From the NCBI GenBank assembly GCA_001600615.1, contig BCKK01000012.1, forward strand, positions 127,400 to 189,672: a stretch of DNA of 62,273 bases. Direction: 5' to 3'. The notes under the pieces are model-generated. The model did not search any database and had not been told where the DNA came from. It saw nothing but the letters and a program-made list of their open reading frames with translations. Each line of letters opens with the position of its first letter. Within the stretch, counting starts at the first letter, position 1. Source of the stretch: Dioszegia crocea (lineage: Eukaryota > Basidiomycota > Tremellomycetes > Tremellales > Bulleribasidiaceae). Of the stretch, positions 44,372 through 55,857 are shown piece by piece. A program made the translations under genes and the position numbers.

Positions 44372-45192
44372 TCCCACTCCAAATCCTGATCATAGCTCCG
44401 ATGCACTCGACTCTGAACCCACATTTCCCCAATCTGCGAACACCATATATACGGCCCAGTCCCGGTTTCCCCCTCCTCTGTTTGTCTGTATCAAAGCCTT
44501 TTGGCGAGTCAATGTAATGTATGCAGAGAAGTAGCGCACAGAAACGAGACGAGACGATTAATCGAAGATCCAGATGATGGCCATGTGCCTAAACTCCGAG
44601 ACATGGCAGAGTCAGACCTGACAACAACCCCCAATCGATCATATTGACGCTAACCCCCTTAGTAAAATAACATCCGGACCTAACGCTCGGCTCCGCCACC
44701 TCCAAAGCCGAGCCCCGGCCCAATTCCAATCCAGCCCACCACACTTCCAACTGAGACACCGGTCTCCCCATTACATTCCTATCCTCCACAACCGCGGCCG
44801 GTGTTTCAGACTAATGTCGCAGACCAACACCAAACACATCCAATAGGCGGACATGGCTCGCTTCGGAGTATGACGGAGACGGAGAAGGCGGGGTGTTTTC
44901 TACTGATTCTACGCCGAAGTCGGCAGGGTGGTCTTTGATATGATGATTTATCGGAATCGACAATTCTTCTCTTTCCCCCTCCCCTTCCCTTACTCTCCCC
45001 TTCTCTCGTCACTTGTCATTTCGTTTCGTTGTTCGTAGGTCAAGCTGGTCTTGCCCTTCTCCTCTTTCTCCCTCCTTCACCTTTCTACCCGCCCGCTTCA
45101 TCGTCCGGTACGACCCATACTCCCCCAACTCTTCTATTCGTCCGGTACGATCCCCTTTCCTATTTCCCTTCCGACACGTACCCCGAACGACA
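44372..45192. other. Intergenic region, CT-rich promoter side
   Basis: 3' flank of the TMBIM gene and 5' flank of the protease. From about 44980 to 45190 the plus strand is strongly pyrimidine-rich (runs of ctcccctt type), a common fungal core-promoter feature. No gene seen. Confidence 0.6.
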
Positions 45193-48100
45193 ATGCGACT
45201 TTCCGCTCTCCTCCCTCTCCTCCCTTTCCTCCTTTCCTACACATACCCCACCGCCTCCGCTTCTCCTCTCCCTCGATCATGCTCCCGAACCGGCAACACT
45301 ACCGACCCCACTATCCAATCGAGCGCTACGATCATTACCGATTATCCCAATTCCAACCCTGATTCCAACTCCAATTCCAACTCCACATCCACCTCTCATC
45401 CTTCTTTACTCAACCTAGACCTAAACCTTGGTCATCTAGGTCTTGATATCCTTAATCCAACATACGATATCAACTCTTATGGCCCAAACCCCACTCCCGG
45501 ACTGGACCTACCGTTCCATTTACTAGGTATCCGATCTCGGCCACTCCGTCGACACCTGGAAATCAGCCATGGGGTATTGGGGGTTGTAGGCCATGCGGGT
45601 CCAGGGGAGGAAGACGGATGGAAGAAGAGACAAAATGAAGAAGAGGAAATTCCTCCTAATCCCGACCCGACCCCTACTCCTTCGGACGACATGTCCCCAC
45701 CCGACGTACCCCAAACGGAAACCATGTCAATGATGTCAACTGCTACCCCCGATACTCCAACTCCTACAGCTACCGACGCATCCGAACCTACATCCACACC
45801 CACAGCCCCTGAGGCTCCTTCAGCATCTACAAACCCACCCTCCACTCCCACTGCCGATACACCCACCGCATCTACCGAAGCTCCATCCACACCTACGGCC
45901 GATACACCTACAGCATCCACTGAAGCTCCTTCTACACCTACGGCACCTTCCACACCTGACCAACCCCACCCCGAACGACAACAAAAACAGCGCATACCAG
46001 TATTTTCCGAATCGGCCGCAGAACTCATTCAGGCCGAATTACAATATGTGCGTAATAAGTACGCGAACGCAATGAAGATGCTCTATGGAGCTCCGATGAC
46101 GTTGGCTTCGGTTGATGTGGTTGTTGGTGGAGGGGCCGAGGGGGTTGAGGGAGAAGGTGGGGAAGGCGGTGAAGTCGGAGCGAGAGTTTCGGTCGTTCCT
46201 GAGGTTATACTGGAGCCTACGCCTAGTGTGGCGGAGACGGAGAAGGCTGAGGCGACGGCGTCCGAGGTGGGGATGGGGACGGAGGTGCCGATTGCGACGA
46301 CTACTGTGGTGGTATTGCCGGAAGCTCAGGAGACGGAGGCGGGGTCTGGATTGGGGGTGGTGTCGAGTGTGACAGAAGGGGCAGTAGGGGCGGTAGAGAC
46401 TGGTGTGGCTGCGGCAGAGGGGGTCGGGGCAGCAGGCGTCGGGCCAGCTCAAGTTGCTTGGTCTAGTCGACGACGTGCGAATGGGAAGGCACCGAATCGA
46501 CGGAACAGCAAGGCTCGGAGCTCAAGTCGAAGATCGAATGGACCGGCCAAAGTTAAGCGTAAAACCAACTCCCCAGCTGTACCGCTTATCGATTATATCC
46601 AGGGGAGTATGGACGTCCTGTATTATGGTGAAATAGGGGTCGGGACGCCTGAACAGAGTTTAACGGTGGATTTCGATACTGGTTCTGCGGATTTATGGGT
46701 GAGTTGGCGTCGGCTGTGATATTGAGAGTCTGAATGGGGGAAAGGGTAGAGACAGGGAATGTCTGAAGCTCGGGTTTGTGTGGGTTGTCAGTGGAGTGGG
46801 GATGGATAGCTGGATCGCTTGCTGCTTTTGGACACAAGCTCATTTGTCCAGATCCCAGCACAGTGTAAATCGTGTAAATCAAGTCAATTCAATAGTCCCA
46901 AAAGTCGGACGTACAGGGATGCCGGTAAAGCATTTTCGGTAGAATATGTGAGTCTCCACCTTGTCAACGTCTCCTTCCATCTTCTCAGACTATTCATCCC
47001 TTATCCTTCCCATCCACAATGTCTACTACGTACTATTTGTTTGTCGTTCGCTAATCCTACAGGGCTCCGGATCAGTTTCAGGTCGACTAGCCCAAGATGT
47101 CGTCAGTCTTGGTAATACCGTTGTGAAGAATCAATATTTCGGTGCGGTAAATGAAGAATCTGAAGATTTTACCGATAGTCCTCATTCGGGAGTAATGGGT
47201 ATGTTCATCTCTTCTGCCTCCTTCTCTTCTCCGCAATACCTTTTACCTCCACTCCCTTCTTATTCGGCTTATATGACCCTATGTCCGCTACCCGCTCCTC
47301 TCCTACCTCTACCTCATCTTCCCCTCTTATCACCCTCTTGCCCTACCCATTCCATAAACATCTCCACATCAATCCTCTTGTCTCTCTACAAACATGAATC
47401 AACGCTAACAATCAGGAATGGCCTTCTCCAGCATATCCTCCTCGGGCCAGAAAACATACTTTGAAAACCTGATGGAACAAGGATCTGTCAAGGTGCCGAT
47501 CTTCAGCTTTCACTTGGCACGGCATCAAGAGCATGGTTCTCAGGTATGTCTTCCTTCCTACCTCCTCTCCTTCCCAGTGATTGTCCCTCTCTATTACCCG
47601 CTATTCCGATATCAATACCCTTTGACCCATTCCCCCATCCCCATATTGATCCGCCCCCACACCCATACAAGACATACCTGACTGACACCTCTAGCTCTGC
47701 GTAGGATGTTATGATTCTTCAAAATTCACCGGCGCATTCACCTGGCTTCCATTAGTCAGTAAAACGTATTGGTCAATCAGCATGACGGGGTTTTCGGCAA
47801 AGGGACCTAGTATGAATGCGTTATCGCAGACGTTAATCGGGGTGAGTTCTGTCGTTTCCTTCTATTCGCCTTCAATCTTTTTCTTGCCTTTCCCCTTTCC
47901 CTTCCTCCCTTCGACCCTTCATCTATCCCAACTTGTTCCCTAAATTTGACCCCAAGCTAACCCTCCAGGCAATCGACACAGGCACAACCCTAATCTACGT
48001 CCCACCCCGAATCGCAACTCAATTCTACTCTCAAATCCCAGGATCAGAACCTGCTTCTCAATACGGCGAAGGCTTTTTCCAATACCCTTGTAAAGCCGAT

Positions 48101-48496
48101 ACGAGCATTAAATTGCGATTAGGTTTAAATAATAAAGGATTTGATTGGAATGTGGCGGATTTCAATTTGGGTAGAACTGCAAAGGGGTCTTCGTAAGTCT
48201 TAGTCTTACAATCTTCGTCTCGGAAGGGGAGGCGGGGGAGTAAGCAAGGGGAATCTCAGACGAATAAACGCTGATTCTGCAGTATGTGCGTCGGTGCCAT
48301 CCTCGGCGTGAATGATGGTTTCCCCGATGATCTAGCTATCATTGGTGATGTCTTCCTCAAATCATGTGAGTCCTCTCTTTTCCTTAGCACATTCAAACAA
48401 GACTAGAAGCTGACTGTGCTAGGGTACTCGGTATACGATCAATCCTCTCGGGCGCGCGTAGGCTTCGCCTCAAGCTCGAACAACGCCAAAGCTTAG
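45193..48496 (+). CDS. Secreted pepsin-type aspartic protease with long pro-region (797 aa)
   Basis: Exons 45193-46698, 46852-46947, 47063-47198, 47416-47543, 47695-47841, 47969-48192, 48283-48365 and 48423-48496. The ATG at 45193 gives a signal peptide (MRLSALLPLLPFLLS...ASA). The catalytic core starts near residue 464 (GEIGVGTPEQ). The two active-site motifs are VDFDTGSADLW (Asp near 493) and AIDTGTTLIY. The flap sequence is FSVEYGSGSVSG, and CKSC and C-VGC cysteines follow the usual disulfide plan. About 440 residues between signal peptide and core are Ser/Thr/Pro-rich, then Gly/Glu/Val-rich, then strongly basic (RRNSKARSSSRRSNG, KVKRK), likely a processed and glycosylated pro-region. Ordinary family members have roughly 50-100 residues there. 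Confidence 0.92.
45815..45955 (+). repeat. In-frame Thr/Pro/Ser repeat in protease pro-region
   Basis: Two near-identical 45-base units encode STPTADTPTASTEAP, flanked by partial units (SASTNP before, STPTAPSTP after). The codons differ slightly between units, so the repeat is not brand new. Confidence 0.75.
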
Positions 48497-49161
48497 TCGC
48501 CGGGCTGGATCTACATCACTGGAGAGTCTGGTGATGGCGATTTGTGGATCACATAGCCGGTACAATCTGGTCTACAGCCATGAGATGCAGAGTGCCCCCA
48601 CCCCTTATTACCGGCGGAATTGCACATATCCGCTCACTGGTCATTTCACACGGTACAAATTAACATTGACTGACACAAATAACTAAACGAAAACCTTGGA
48701 TTAAGACCAAAAGATACAAAAATTGTGATAGGAAGCGTGGATTGCGAGATATGGGTAGGTTCGTGTGCGTGTATGATGTGATGTGAATGGAGATCAACAA
48801 GGGGGTCCGAATGGGTTTGGGTTGTATGAGAGGTAAAATGTGGTTTGGATGGATGGTGGAGATGCTGGTCTGGGGGTAAGCAGCCGGTGTCGAGGTGGAG
48901 TGTTGGGATGGGGGTGAGACGTGGAATGTATCGGTATGGGACTATCGAAGTCCGGGCCTGGATAGGGAGAAGAGGAGTTGAAACAGAGCAAGGGTGAGGG
49001 CTGGTGTTGGGTGATGATTGGTAGCGATTTGCTTATCTACACATATCAGCTTTTTGCTCTACAGAGGTATATCGAACCTTCAGCTTACATTTTAGCCCAT
49101 AATCCACACGTCCAAACTCCCCTCGCCTTAAATCCAGTCCCACCCGCCCGCACGCCACAGG
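48497..49161. other. Convergent 3' intergenic region
   Basis: Between the stop codons of the protease and the 471-residue gene. No gene recognised. Confidence 0.6.
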
Positions 49162-50577
49162 CTAAACCATCGTCCCCGGCCTAGTCTCATAATCCCTCAA
49201 AGCCCTAGGCAGATTAACCTCCCTCCGACTCCTACCAGATACCACCATCCCTTCACTCCCTTGACTTCCCATACTATCTCTTCTATTCGCTTCACCCCCG
49301 CTACCGGCTCCAGCAGCCGAGACTGCTCTTCTCATACTAGTTCCACCCATTCCTTCCCCACCCCCGACGCCTGCACTACCCACCAATCCACCCAACCCAG
49401 CGCCAACAGCCACACTTGATGCTCTCCCACTCTGCCTCGTCACGCCCGAAGCACCAGGCACAAGCCTACCAGCAGCCATTGGTACCGTCTTCGGGACTGG
49501 TAATGCCTCTTCAACCATCGCCGCCTTTGTCCCTTTTGGCGAGTGCGACTTCTTCCTATTCGTACCTAACCCCGAAGGTCCCGGTCCACCTTTGACACTT
49601 GGTAAGATGGGCTCGTGTGTCCTCGATCTCTTCATCCTGTGTTTCCCTGCCTCTTCTGCGTCATCCCCGTCATCGCCATCAGGTCCAATGACCGCTTTGA
49701 GCGGCGAACCAATGCCCAAATTCCCAGTCCCGAGCGCGTTCGCCACGCCTGTCGAGAGGGGGGGTATACCCGCCGATCGGGTCCGTTTGAGGGAGCGCGA
49801 AGTGGGTAAGGGAACAGTAGGCGCGGTATATTCCGGAGAAGCCATTTCCGTCGTTATAGTAGGTAACACCTCTTGTCTCAATCCACTCCCACCCAAACCC
49901 AACAACCCCCTAACCTCGTTTGACGGACTAGGACTTCTCGGAGCGCTATTGCTACCCTTTCCCCGCCCGCCCTTCTTTGGCTTCTTCTTGGCTGCAATTG
50001 CCGCCCTAGCAGCAGCGACTGAATCCTTCTTGTTTCGCGCCTTCTCCGCTTCGGCGCGCTGAGCACGTAGGATCTCGCGTGGAGATGGATTGGGCGAGCG
50101 ATCATTTGCCAAATCGGCCATGCGGGAGTAAGGGAGGATATGGGATGGTGCGGGTGTGGCAATGGGGGTTTTGGATGAGTGTTTACGGGGTGATATAGTT
50201 GGTGTGGGGTTTGAAGGTGGGTTTGCTAGTAAGCATCGGTCAAGGATGGCAGAGTTTAGAGGAGTGAGGGTGATGTAGCCCTTTGTCGAGGTAGGGCGGG
50301 GAATGGTAGATTTCCGCCGAGCAGAAGGGGCAGGTGTGGTGGAGGTAGATGATGAGCCTGAACCGCTGCCTGATGCGGATGATGAGGTGGCTTGGGCTGG
50401 CGCGATAGTAGTTTTGGGGGCCGATTTGGGTGTGGGAGGGATGGAATGGGTAGAGGTGGCCTTGGATTTCGACTTGGAGTCGACAGAGAAGTATAGTGGC
50501 TGTTTAGCCGCGTTGGTCCCGCCTGAGAACCGGCGGGGGGTGGGTCGCGTGTGGAACGTGATGGGTATTGGCGGCAT
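49162..50577 (-). CDS. Low-complexity protein of unknown function (471 aa)
   Basis: Single coding exon with the ATG at 50577 (MPPIPITFHTRPTPRR). No domain recognised. Composition is dominated by Ser, Pro, Gly, Ala, Lys and Arg. Features in order: a Ser-rich stretch with SASGSGSGSSST, GYITLTPLNSAILDRCL near residue 105, a charged helix SPREILRAQRAEAEKARNKK with an Ala/Lys run (about 165-205, possible nuclear signal KKKPKKGGRGKG), a Gly/Ala-rich region, and a conserved-looking end EVNLPRALRDYETRPGTMV. Likely nuclear and disordered; this is inference. A probable 5'-UTR intron lies just upstream (50617-50757). Confidence 0.7.
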   Translation of the reverse strand: MPPIPITFHTRPTPRRFSGGTNAAKQPLYFSVDSKSKSKATSTHSIPPTPKSAPKTTIAPAQATSSSASGSGSGSSSTSTTPAPSARRKSTIPRPTSTKGYITLTPLNSAILDRCLLANPPSNPTPTISPRKHSSKTPIATPAPSHILPYSRMADLANDRSPNPSPREILRAQRAEAEKARNKKDSVAAARAAIAAKKKPKKGGRGKGSNSAPRSPSPSNEVRGLLGLGGSGLRQEVLPTITTEMASPEYTAPTVPLPTSRSLKRTRSAGIPPLSTGVANALGTGNLGIGSPLKAVIGPDGDDGDDAEEAGKHRMKRSRTHEPILPSVKGGPGPSGLGTNRKKSHSPKGTKAAMVEEALPVPKTVPMAAGRLVPGASGVTRQSGRASSVAVGAGLGGLVGSAGVGGGEGMGGTSMRRAVSAAGAGSGGEANRRDSMGSQGSEGMVVSGRSRREVNLPRALRDYETRPGTMV

Positions 50578-52034
50578 TTTGGGTGATGTTTATGGGGTTG
50601 TATGAGGATATGACCACTGTAGGAATCAGCGTCAGGTCTAGATCATTGCTCGTCTGCTCCGGCCACCAGTGTGAAAAAACTGCTCCTTTCTGGTCTGGGC
50701 CCTGTTGATGACCCCCGTAGAGCCGAGTCCGGCCTGCCAAAAGGGGGATATACTTACAGAGTGGTCTATGGGAGATATGAGGAGGATAACAAGAGTGTCG
50801 GAGACGCTGCGGGATGGATGGGGTGGATGAAGGGTGTTGATCCGGTTATCGCCTAACGAGGCGTCGGAGCGGGATAGGAGTGGGGATTTCTGACAAGGAG
50901 GAGAATTGATCAGATTTGAGCTGGGCGTTCGATGCTCTGGTCTGATAGAGGAGGGGTGTGGTAGTAGTGATGCTGTCTTTAGTGTGTAGAGGGTGGATGT
51001 GTAGGGTGATGCGATTGTAGTGTATAGGCGGAGAAGGCAGGTGGGTGGGTGACTGGGTGGTGCCTGAAAAGGGGCGCGGTCATCGCCGCTCGCTTCCGTC
51101 GGATCTTGGCTCCGAAGGCTGCTTTCCCACGGTTGACATGGGGAGTGGCGGGAAGTGGCGTGAGAGGGTGGCGGGTGGCAAAAGTTAGACGCGTCGAAGG
51201 TACAGCTCCAGGGCTGTATGTCGTGCAGGTATGACACTGTCTGCCCCAGCTCATGGCAGAGTCTCTGTCAGTTCCACTCTAATCGTAGCTACCGAGGCCA
51301 TACATGAAGGCGTCGGCTATCCGAGCTGAGAATCGTATGTAGACTGTTGCAGTATATATCTGAGCATACTCTGCAGAATACCCAGTGCCCAGTAGGCGAT
51401 CTATTTGATCGCCGGTCGAGCTAAGTTCGCATGCCAGAGACAATATACATTCCTCTCATGCAGCCTATCGTGTCACTAGATGCCCATTGAAGCTAGCGCG
51501 TATCATGCCTACCATAACCACCACGGAATTTGAGAGGTCCTCGATGGGTGTAGGTAGGGCTAGTTTGTGAGTATCGAGGTAGCGGTATGAAGAGTGTGTA
51601 AAGGTGAAGGCTGGTTGTCCTGTAGCGAGGATCGGGAGCAGCTGCCGAGGTGACGTTAAGAGTAGGCCGGTTCCCACAATCCCTAACGGCGTTTGACGCC
51701 TGGTGACGTACTGGTGCCGAGGACCTGGTGCCTTAACTGAGAACCACTCAGGATGATCGTTGTACTCGTACAGACTACCACGACGGGCTTAACTGCGTAG
51801 AACTACTGGAACGAATGCATAAAGAAGAAGCAGGAAGAGATCTAGGATGAGAACGAACACTGGCGGGATCGGCGGAATCTAATCTATCGGCTATAAGCTA
51901 ATGTCCGACATCAAAGAACCATTCAATTCCCCGGTAGCAGCACCTACAACGTCGGTCTCTCAGACTCTCTCTCCCCGTCTCGCCCTCAACCCATTGTGTC
52001 TGACTGGTAGAGATGCGATGTGCATATAAGGTGT
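50578..52034. other. Intergenic region with 5' leader
   Basis: The left part is probably the 5' leader of the gene at 49162-50577 and contains a likely intron. A minus-strand frame at 51237-50638 is Pro/Ser/His-rich, crosses that intron and is not believed. The right part (51240-52034) holds nothing recognisable. Confidence 0.5.
50617..50757 (-). other. Predicted 5'-UTR intron
   Basis: Minus strand CTCT|GTAAGTATATCC donor and CTGACGCTGATTCCTACAG|TGG acceptor with a branch-like CTGAC, ending 39 bases before the start codon at 50577. Splice consensus is strong; no transcript evidence. Confidence 0.45.
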
Positions 52035-52331
52035 TCACTGTGATATTGTCGAATAGAAAGACTTCCGCATTGCCTTAGCGTCGACCGTAACTTCCTTTTT
52101 GCGAGAAAGGCCTAGTTGATCGCGAAGAACAGCACGCATCTTTTCGCAAGCACTGTTCACATCAACGCTCGAGGGAGTCCCGGTGTCGCCCAGAGTCAGC
52201 AGATCTTCGCAATACCCCCTCAAGGTCTGGTTGCCCACCATGATGATGTCTTTCGCAGGGTTGTGGACATTGTGTTTGAGCCAGAATGTGACATCTTGGG
52301 TTCCTTGTGAAGGCGAGCTGTTGGAGGCCAT
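52035..52331 (-). CDS. Small orphan protein (98 aa)
   Basis: Single exon from the ATG at 52331 (MASNSSPSQGTQDVTFWLKH), ending AMRKSFYSTISQ. No known domain. It holds TLRGYCEDLLTLG and SACEKMRAVLRDQLG. The order of these segments is loosely repeated in the orphan at 53171-53599 (SLAAYCARVLGRG, then TAARNSLVIAVANAP), so the two may be distant paralogues. The frame extends upstream without ATG support. Confidence 0.5.
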   Translation of the reverse strand: MASNSSPSQGTQDVTFWLKHNVHNPAKDIIMVGNQTLRGYCEDLLTLGDTGTPSSVDVNSACEKMRAVLRDQLGLSRKKEVTVDAKAMRKSFYSTISQ

Positions 52332-53170
52332 GGTGGTAGTCAATGATAAGCCGACAAGTCTGGGGTAGGCTAATGTCCAATGGTGTGAGGGTGAATTCGC
52401 CGATGAGTGACCGTTGTAGCTGAGCGTGCTGCGTGAGCTGGGCTTGAGAATTGAAGAATGATGTAGTGAGAAGAGATCGAGAAGCAAAAAAAAGGGCCCA
52501 GGGGGTTCAGATCAGCCGTGTTTGTCACGCTCTCTCGCTCAGTGGCCAGTGCTGGTCTTCTTCATGTCGTGCTCAGGGGACCAAGAGCAAAGGACATTCA
52601 ACTCAAAGGATCAGAACTCGGCGACAGCCCGGATCCTGGTCGTCTCTGCATCTCTCGCCTCTTCGTGCATCCGTGTAGCCAATGTACTTCGCGGCTTCCG
52701 CTGGGAGCCAGCCTAGGCATGCTAACTCGAAGGCCACGCACACACGATGAGGTGATTAGGCGACGGCCTTCAGATGAGGAGCAGTGTTTCACAGTTTCGA
52801 TCAAGCTCGACCGAGCCTTCCCTGGATATCACCCTTCGAGCAAGCGCCACTTTCAGGACTGTCTGACCATCAGGATCGAATCATTATCCGATCAAGTCAA
52901 GTATGTATCTGGTCCGAGAACTCCATACTAACAGAATCCACAACCACACCATCTAGCATCTGAAACACCGGACAGACACAAGCTCTCCCATCGATGCATC
53001 TCACCGACTATAAATACAAGCGACACGGCTCAAAGTGGTCTGAGGAGGCTGCCTTTCCCCGATAGCCTCTCCGCCCACTCCTCTCGTTCTCCTCCTTCAA
53101 TCGCCGAGTATCCTTCCGTAACGTCTTTAGGTCCGCCTACCATGCACAGCGCTGGGTGCGCCACTCAGGT
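52332..53170. other. Intergenic region
   Basis: Between the two small orphans. A plus-strand open frame (52518-52931) has no recognisable motif. A purine run (aagcaaaaaaaaggg) lies near 52482-52496. Confidence 0.5.
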
Positions 53171-53599
53171 CTACCAGTTGGCGTACCTCGTGGGAGGACG
53201 ACGAAGCGTGGTGTTCGAGGCTGTAGTGATGTAGCTGTCAAGTCCTCCTTGATTGAGATTGCGCCGCCAAGGAGCATTAGCGACAGCTATCACCAATGAA
53301 TTCCTCGCCGCTGTGAGAAATTCCCCAGTCAAGTCGGCCTCACCACGTCCCAGCACGCGTGCGCAGTAAGCCGCCAGGCTCTCAGGTGGACCAAAAGTCA
53401 TCGTGCCCACAAGAGCCAAGCGAATTTGAATATCGCTGCCATCTTGGGCTGGGTTGGGCTGGGAGCTTTGCAAACCGACCGGGACGCCGAACATGGCTCC
53501 AGGAGACACTTGCGGACGCTCCCACGACGGGTCCCAGTACCCGCCTCCGCTGGATCCAGACGGAGGGTCGACAGGACCATGTGAGTAGCCATGAGACAT
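53171..53599 (-). CDS. Small orphan protein (142 aa)
   Basis: Single exon from the ATG at 53599 (MSHGYSHGPVDPPSG). Gly/Ser/Pro/Trp-rich first 40 residues, then DIQIRLALVGTMTFGPPESL and YCARVLGRGEADLTGEFLTA. No domain, signal peptide or membrane span recognised. See the neighbouring 98-residue orphan for weak similarity. Confidence 0.45.
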   Translation of the reverse strand: MSHGYSHGPVDPPSGSSGGGYWDPSWERPQVSPGAMFGVPVGLQSSQPNPAQDGSDIQIRLALVGTMTFGPPESLAAYCARVLGRGEADLTGEFLTAARNSLVIAVANAPWRRNLNQGGLDSYITTASNTTLRRPPTRYANW

Positions 53600-54596
53600 C
53601 GGAGGTGAGGATTGATACGGGATCTTGTTTATGCGGAAGGAGAAAGTGTTTGCTGTAAAGCCTGAAGATGATATTAGCTGTGGTCAGGGAACCGCAGCTG
53701 GGTCGGATGTAAAGAGGTGAAAGAAAGTGGAGACGGGTCGACCTGTGATCTGCTCGGGCTCTCGACTGCATCCTCTTGGCAGCTCTTGGCGCTCGTGATA
53801 TCAAGGTCAGGGGGGAAAGCTGAAGGGAAGTCTTCACAAAGGATCTGGACTCTCTGACAACCCGGATCTTGGTCGTCCATCCTAGCGCTAGCAAAGCATT
53901 GATGCCTCGGCAAACTCCTGGGCCTAGCTCGCACGATGGTGGGAATAGTCTGCCGTCTGATCTACTCATATTTTTTTACTTTTTCGAGTGAGGACATACT
54001 TTTCATGGCCTGTGAGGCAAAAGCAGAGACCCGCTAACTCTCTATATTGGTACTTGGACCATGGTTGGGGGAATTTGGGGAGCTCCTAAGCCAACACAAC
54101 AACTAGGTTCTGTCAGGCCCGGTGGCGCGGTTTTGGGTTGGGCCCCTTACTCTGGGACCCTAGCTAGCTAGGCTAAGAGTTATTGCCTCCTTGACGTCTA
54201 ATTTTGGCACAATACTGACGGAATTCCATGGTCTAAGGGTTGGACCGTCCTTTCGACCCGGTAGATACGAGTGGGGATGCTCATCTTAATATGAACCCGA
54301 GTTTTAGTCTCTTTCGGCACCGAGAGTCCTAGCGCAAGCGCATCGGACGAAAGGTTGGAGCTTTGTCGCATGTTGTGGCCACATCCGCCTGTGCGACTTT
54401 CGGCAATAGCGGGTAGAGTGGGCAAAGTGGCAGTCGGGGCACTGGCCGATCACGGCGCCACGCTGATTTCTGAAACGTGCGGGGTTCCGATGATGCCGTA
54501 ACCGTCCTGGATGACTGAGCGCGAAGCTTGCCGATACGTCGAGCATCTATGTATATGAACTCTGCGCCATTCGAAGCTTGCCCAGCTACTAACACA
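53600..54596. other. Intergenic region
   Basis: Nearly 1 kb without a supported gene, between the minus-strand orphan and the methyltransferase. It includes a T-rich tract (attttttttacttttt type) at about 53968-53986 and a small palindromic stretch (ctagctagctag) at 54161-54172. Confidence 0.5.
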
Positions 54597-55521
54597 ATGT
54601 CGTCAAGTACAGAGAGTGAGTAGCTCTGGCTCGCTTGAGCATTGCAGTCGTACTAATCAGTCACAGAACCGAAGACTGAGCGATGGGAAGAGCGATGGTG
54701 GGTATTGATTCCATCTGTTGCCATTATAAACGACAATTTTTCTTGGTAGGGTGCTGATATGCTAAGGGCTACTGGACGGACAGGATGGGACTTAGGAAAA
54801 TCTCATGCTGCCCTCACTCGCTTTCTGGCCACCGAAAAGGCGGCTGAGCTGGGTATCCCTACCCAAGGAAAGGCTCTTGTCCCCGGTTGTGGATTGGTAA
54901 GCTCGTCTCGTCTCGTTAAAGTGCATTCTGACATCATTAGGGACACGATTTGTTAACATTTGCGCGTCGAGGATTGAGTGCTACTGGTCTGGATATATCA
55001 CCTACCGGGGCTGAGGCAGCGCGAAAGTGAATTCTACCCACTCTTGGGTAACTTGTTGCGTGGCTGACGACACAGTTGGTTGAAGGAGAGCACGGCAGAC
55101 GACATGGCCTTGGGTGATCGCGTTAAAGTGACTAGGGTCGACTTCTTTGAGTACCGCGAAGAGGAGTATGACCTAATCTACGATTTCACGTACGTTTCCG
55201 CGCATTACTTCCAATTCGCAGGATCTTCCGCTTACCAACACCAGTTTTTTATGCGCCCTAGAACCCAACCTAAGGCCACAATGGTCTCGTCAGATAGCCA
55301 CACTCGCTCGTGATTCCCCCTCGACACGGCTCATCACGCTCATGTTCCCCTTGAATGGTCATCCGGGAGGACCGCCTTTCAGCCTAACCGTCGAGACATA
55401 CCACGAGCTGCTAGACGATGACTGGGAGATGACCTGGAGCGAAGATGTGCTTGAGGATGAGAGAAGGAGCGGTGGGGCTTTGGGAGGGGAGAAACTCGCT
55501 GTATGGCGGAAGAGGACCTGA
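54597..55521 (+). CDS. TPMT-type SAM-dependent methyltransferase (225 aa)
   Basis: Exons 54597-54615, 54667-54701, 54750-54896, 54941-55026, 55076-55189 and 55245-55521. The family transfers methyl groups from S-adenosylmethionine to thiols or halide ions. Motifs: ERWEERWWGADMLRATGRTG then WDLGKSH (TPMT entry motif), SAM-binding VPGCGLGHDLLTFARRG, acidic loop LDISPTGAEAA, VDFFEYREEEYDLIYD, then LEPNLRPQW and a C-terminal EKLAVWRKR. Length is normal. It most resembles fungal and plant thiol/halide methyltransferases, but substrate cannot be told from sequence. Exon 2 uses donor GTATTG; the more obvious GTGGGT three codons earlier breaks the frame. Confidence 0.88.
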
Positions 55522-55857
55522 TCAGGTATTGGGGCAGCTCCGTGAGATCGCTATAAATTGACGTATATCATCCCTTTCAGTGATTTCGCTCCCCTCGGAA
55601 GATGTCTTAGCACCTTTGCCCTCTTCCGCTTGTCCACTGTCTGTCAGACCTCAGTATGGCGCTGCTGCAGTGTATGTTGCGACGATCGCGAGCAGTGAAA
55701 GCCAATGTCACGTGATGTCTTGGCTCCCGCTTCGAAAATCCGGTCCAAGCTTATGATGTTGTTTTGATCATGATTGTCGCCTTATAATAAAGCCACCAAA
55801 GCTCCTATCCTCACCGGCCACATCAGTGATACTCATACGCGTCAGCGCTATCCTACG
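55522..55857. other. Intergenic region
   Basis: Between the methyltransferase and AVL9, same strand. Nothing recognised. Confidence 0.6.

Noticed and set aside
46039..46452. Antisense frame with His/Arg-rich product inside the protease gene
   Set aside because: Shadow of the low-complexity pro-region; no independent motif.
50638..51237. Minus-strand frame of 199 codons
   Set aside because: Pro/Ser/His-rich, no ATG-based support, and crossed by a likely 5'-UTR intron. Better explained as leader of the 471-residue gene.
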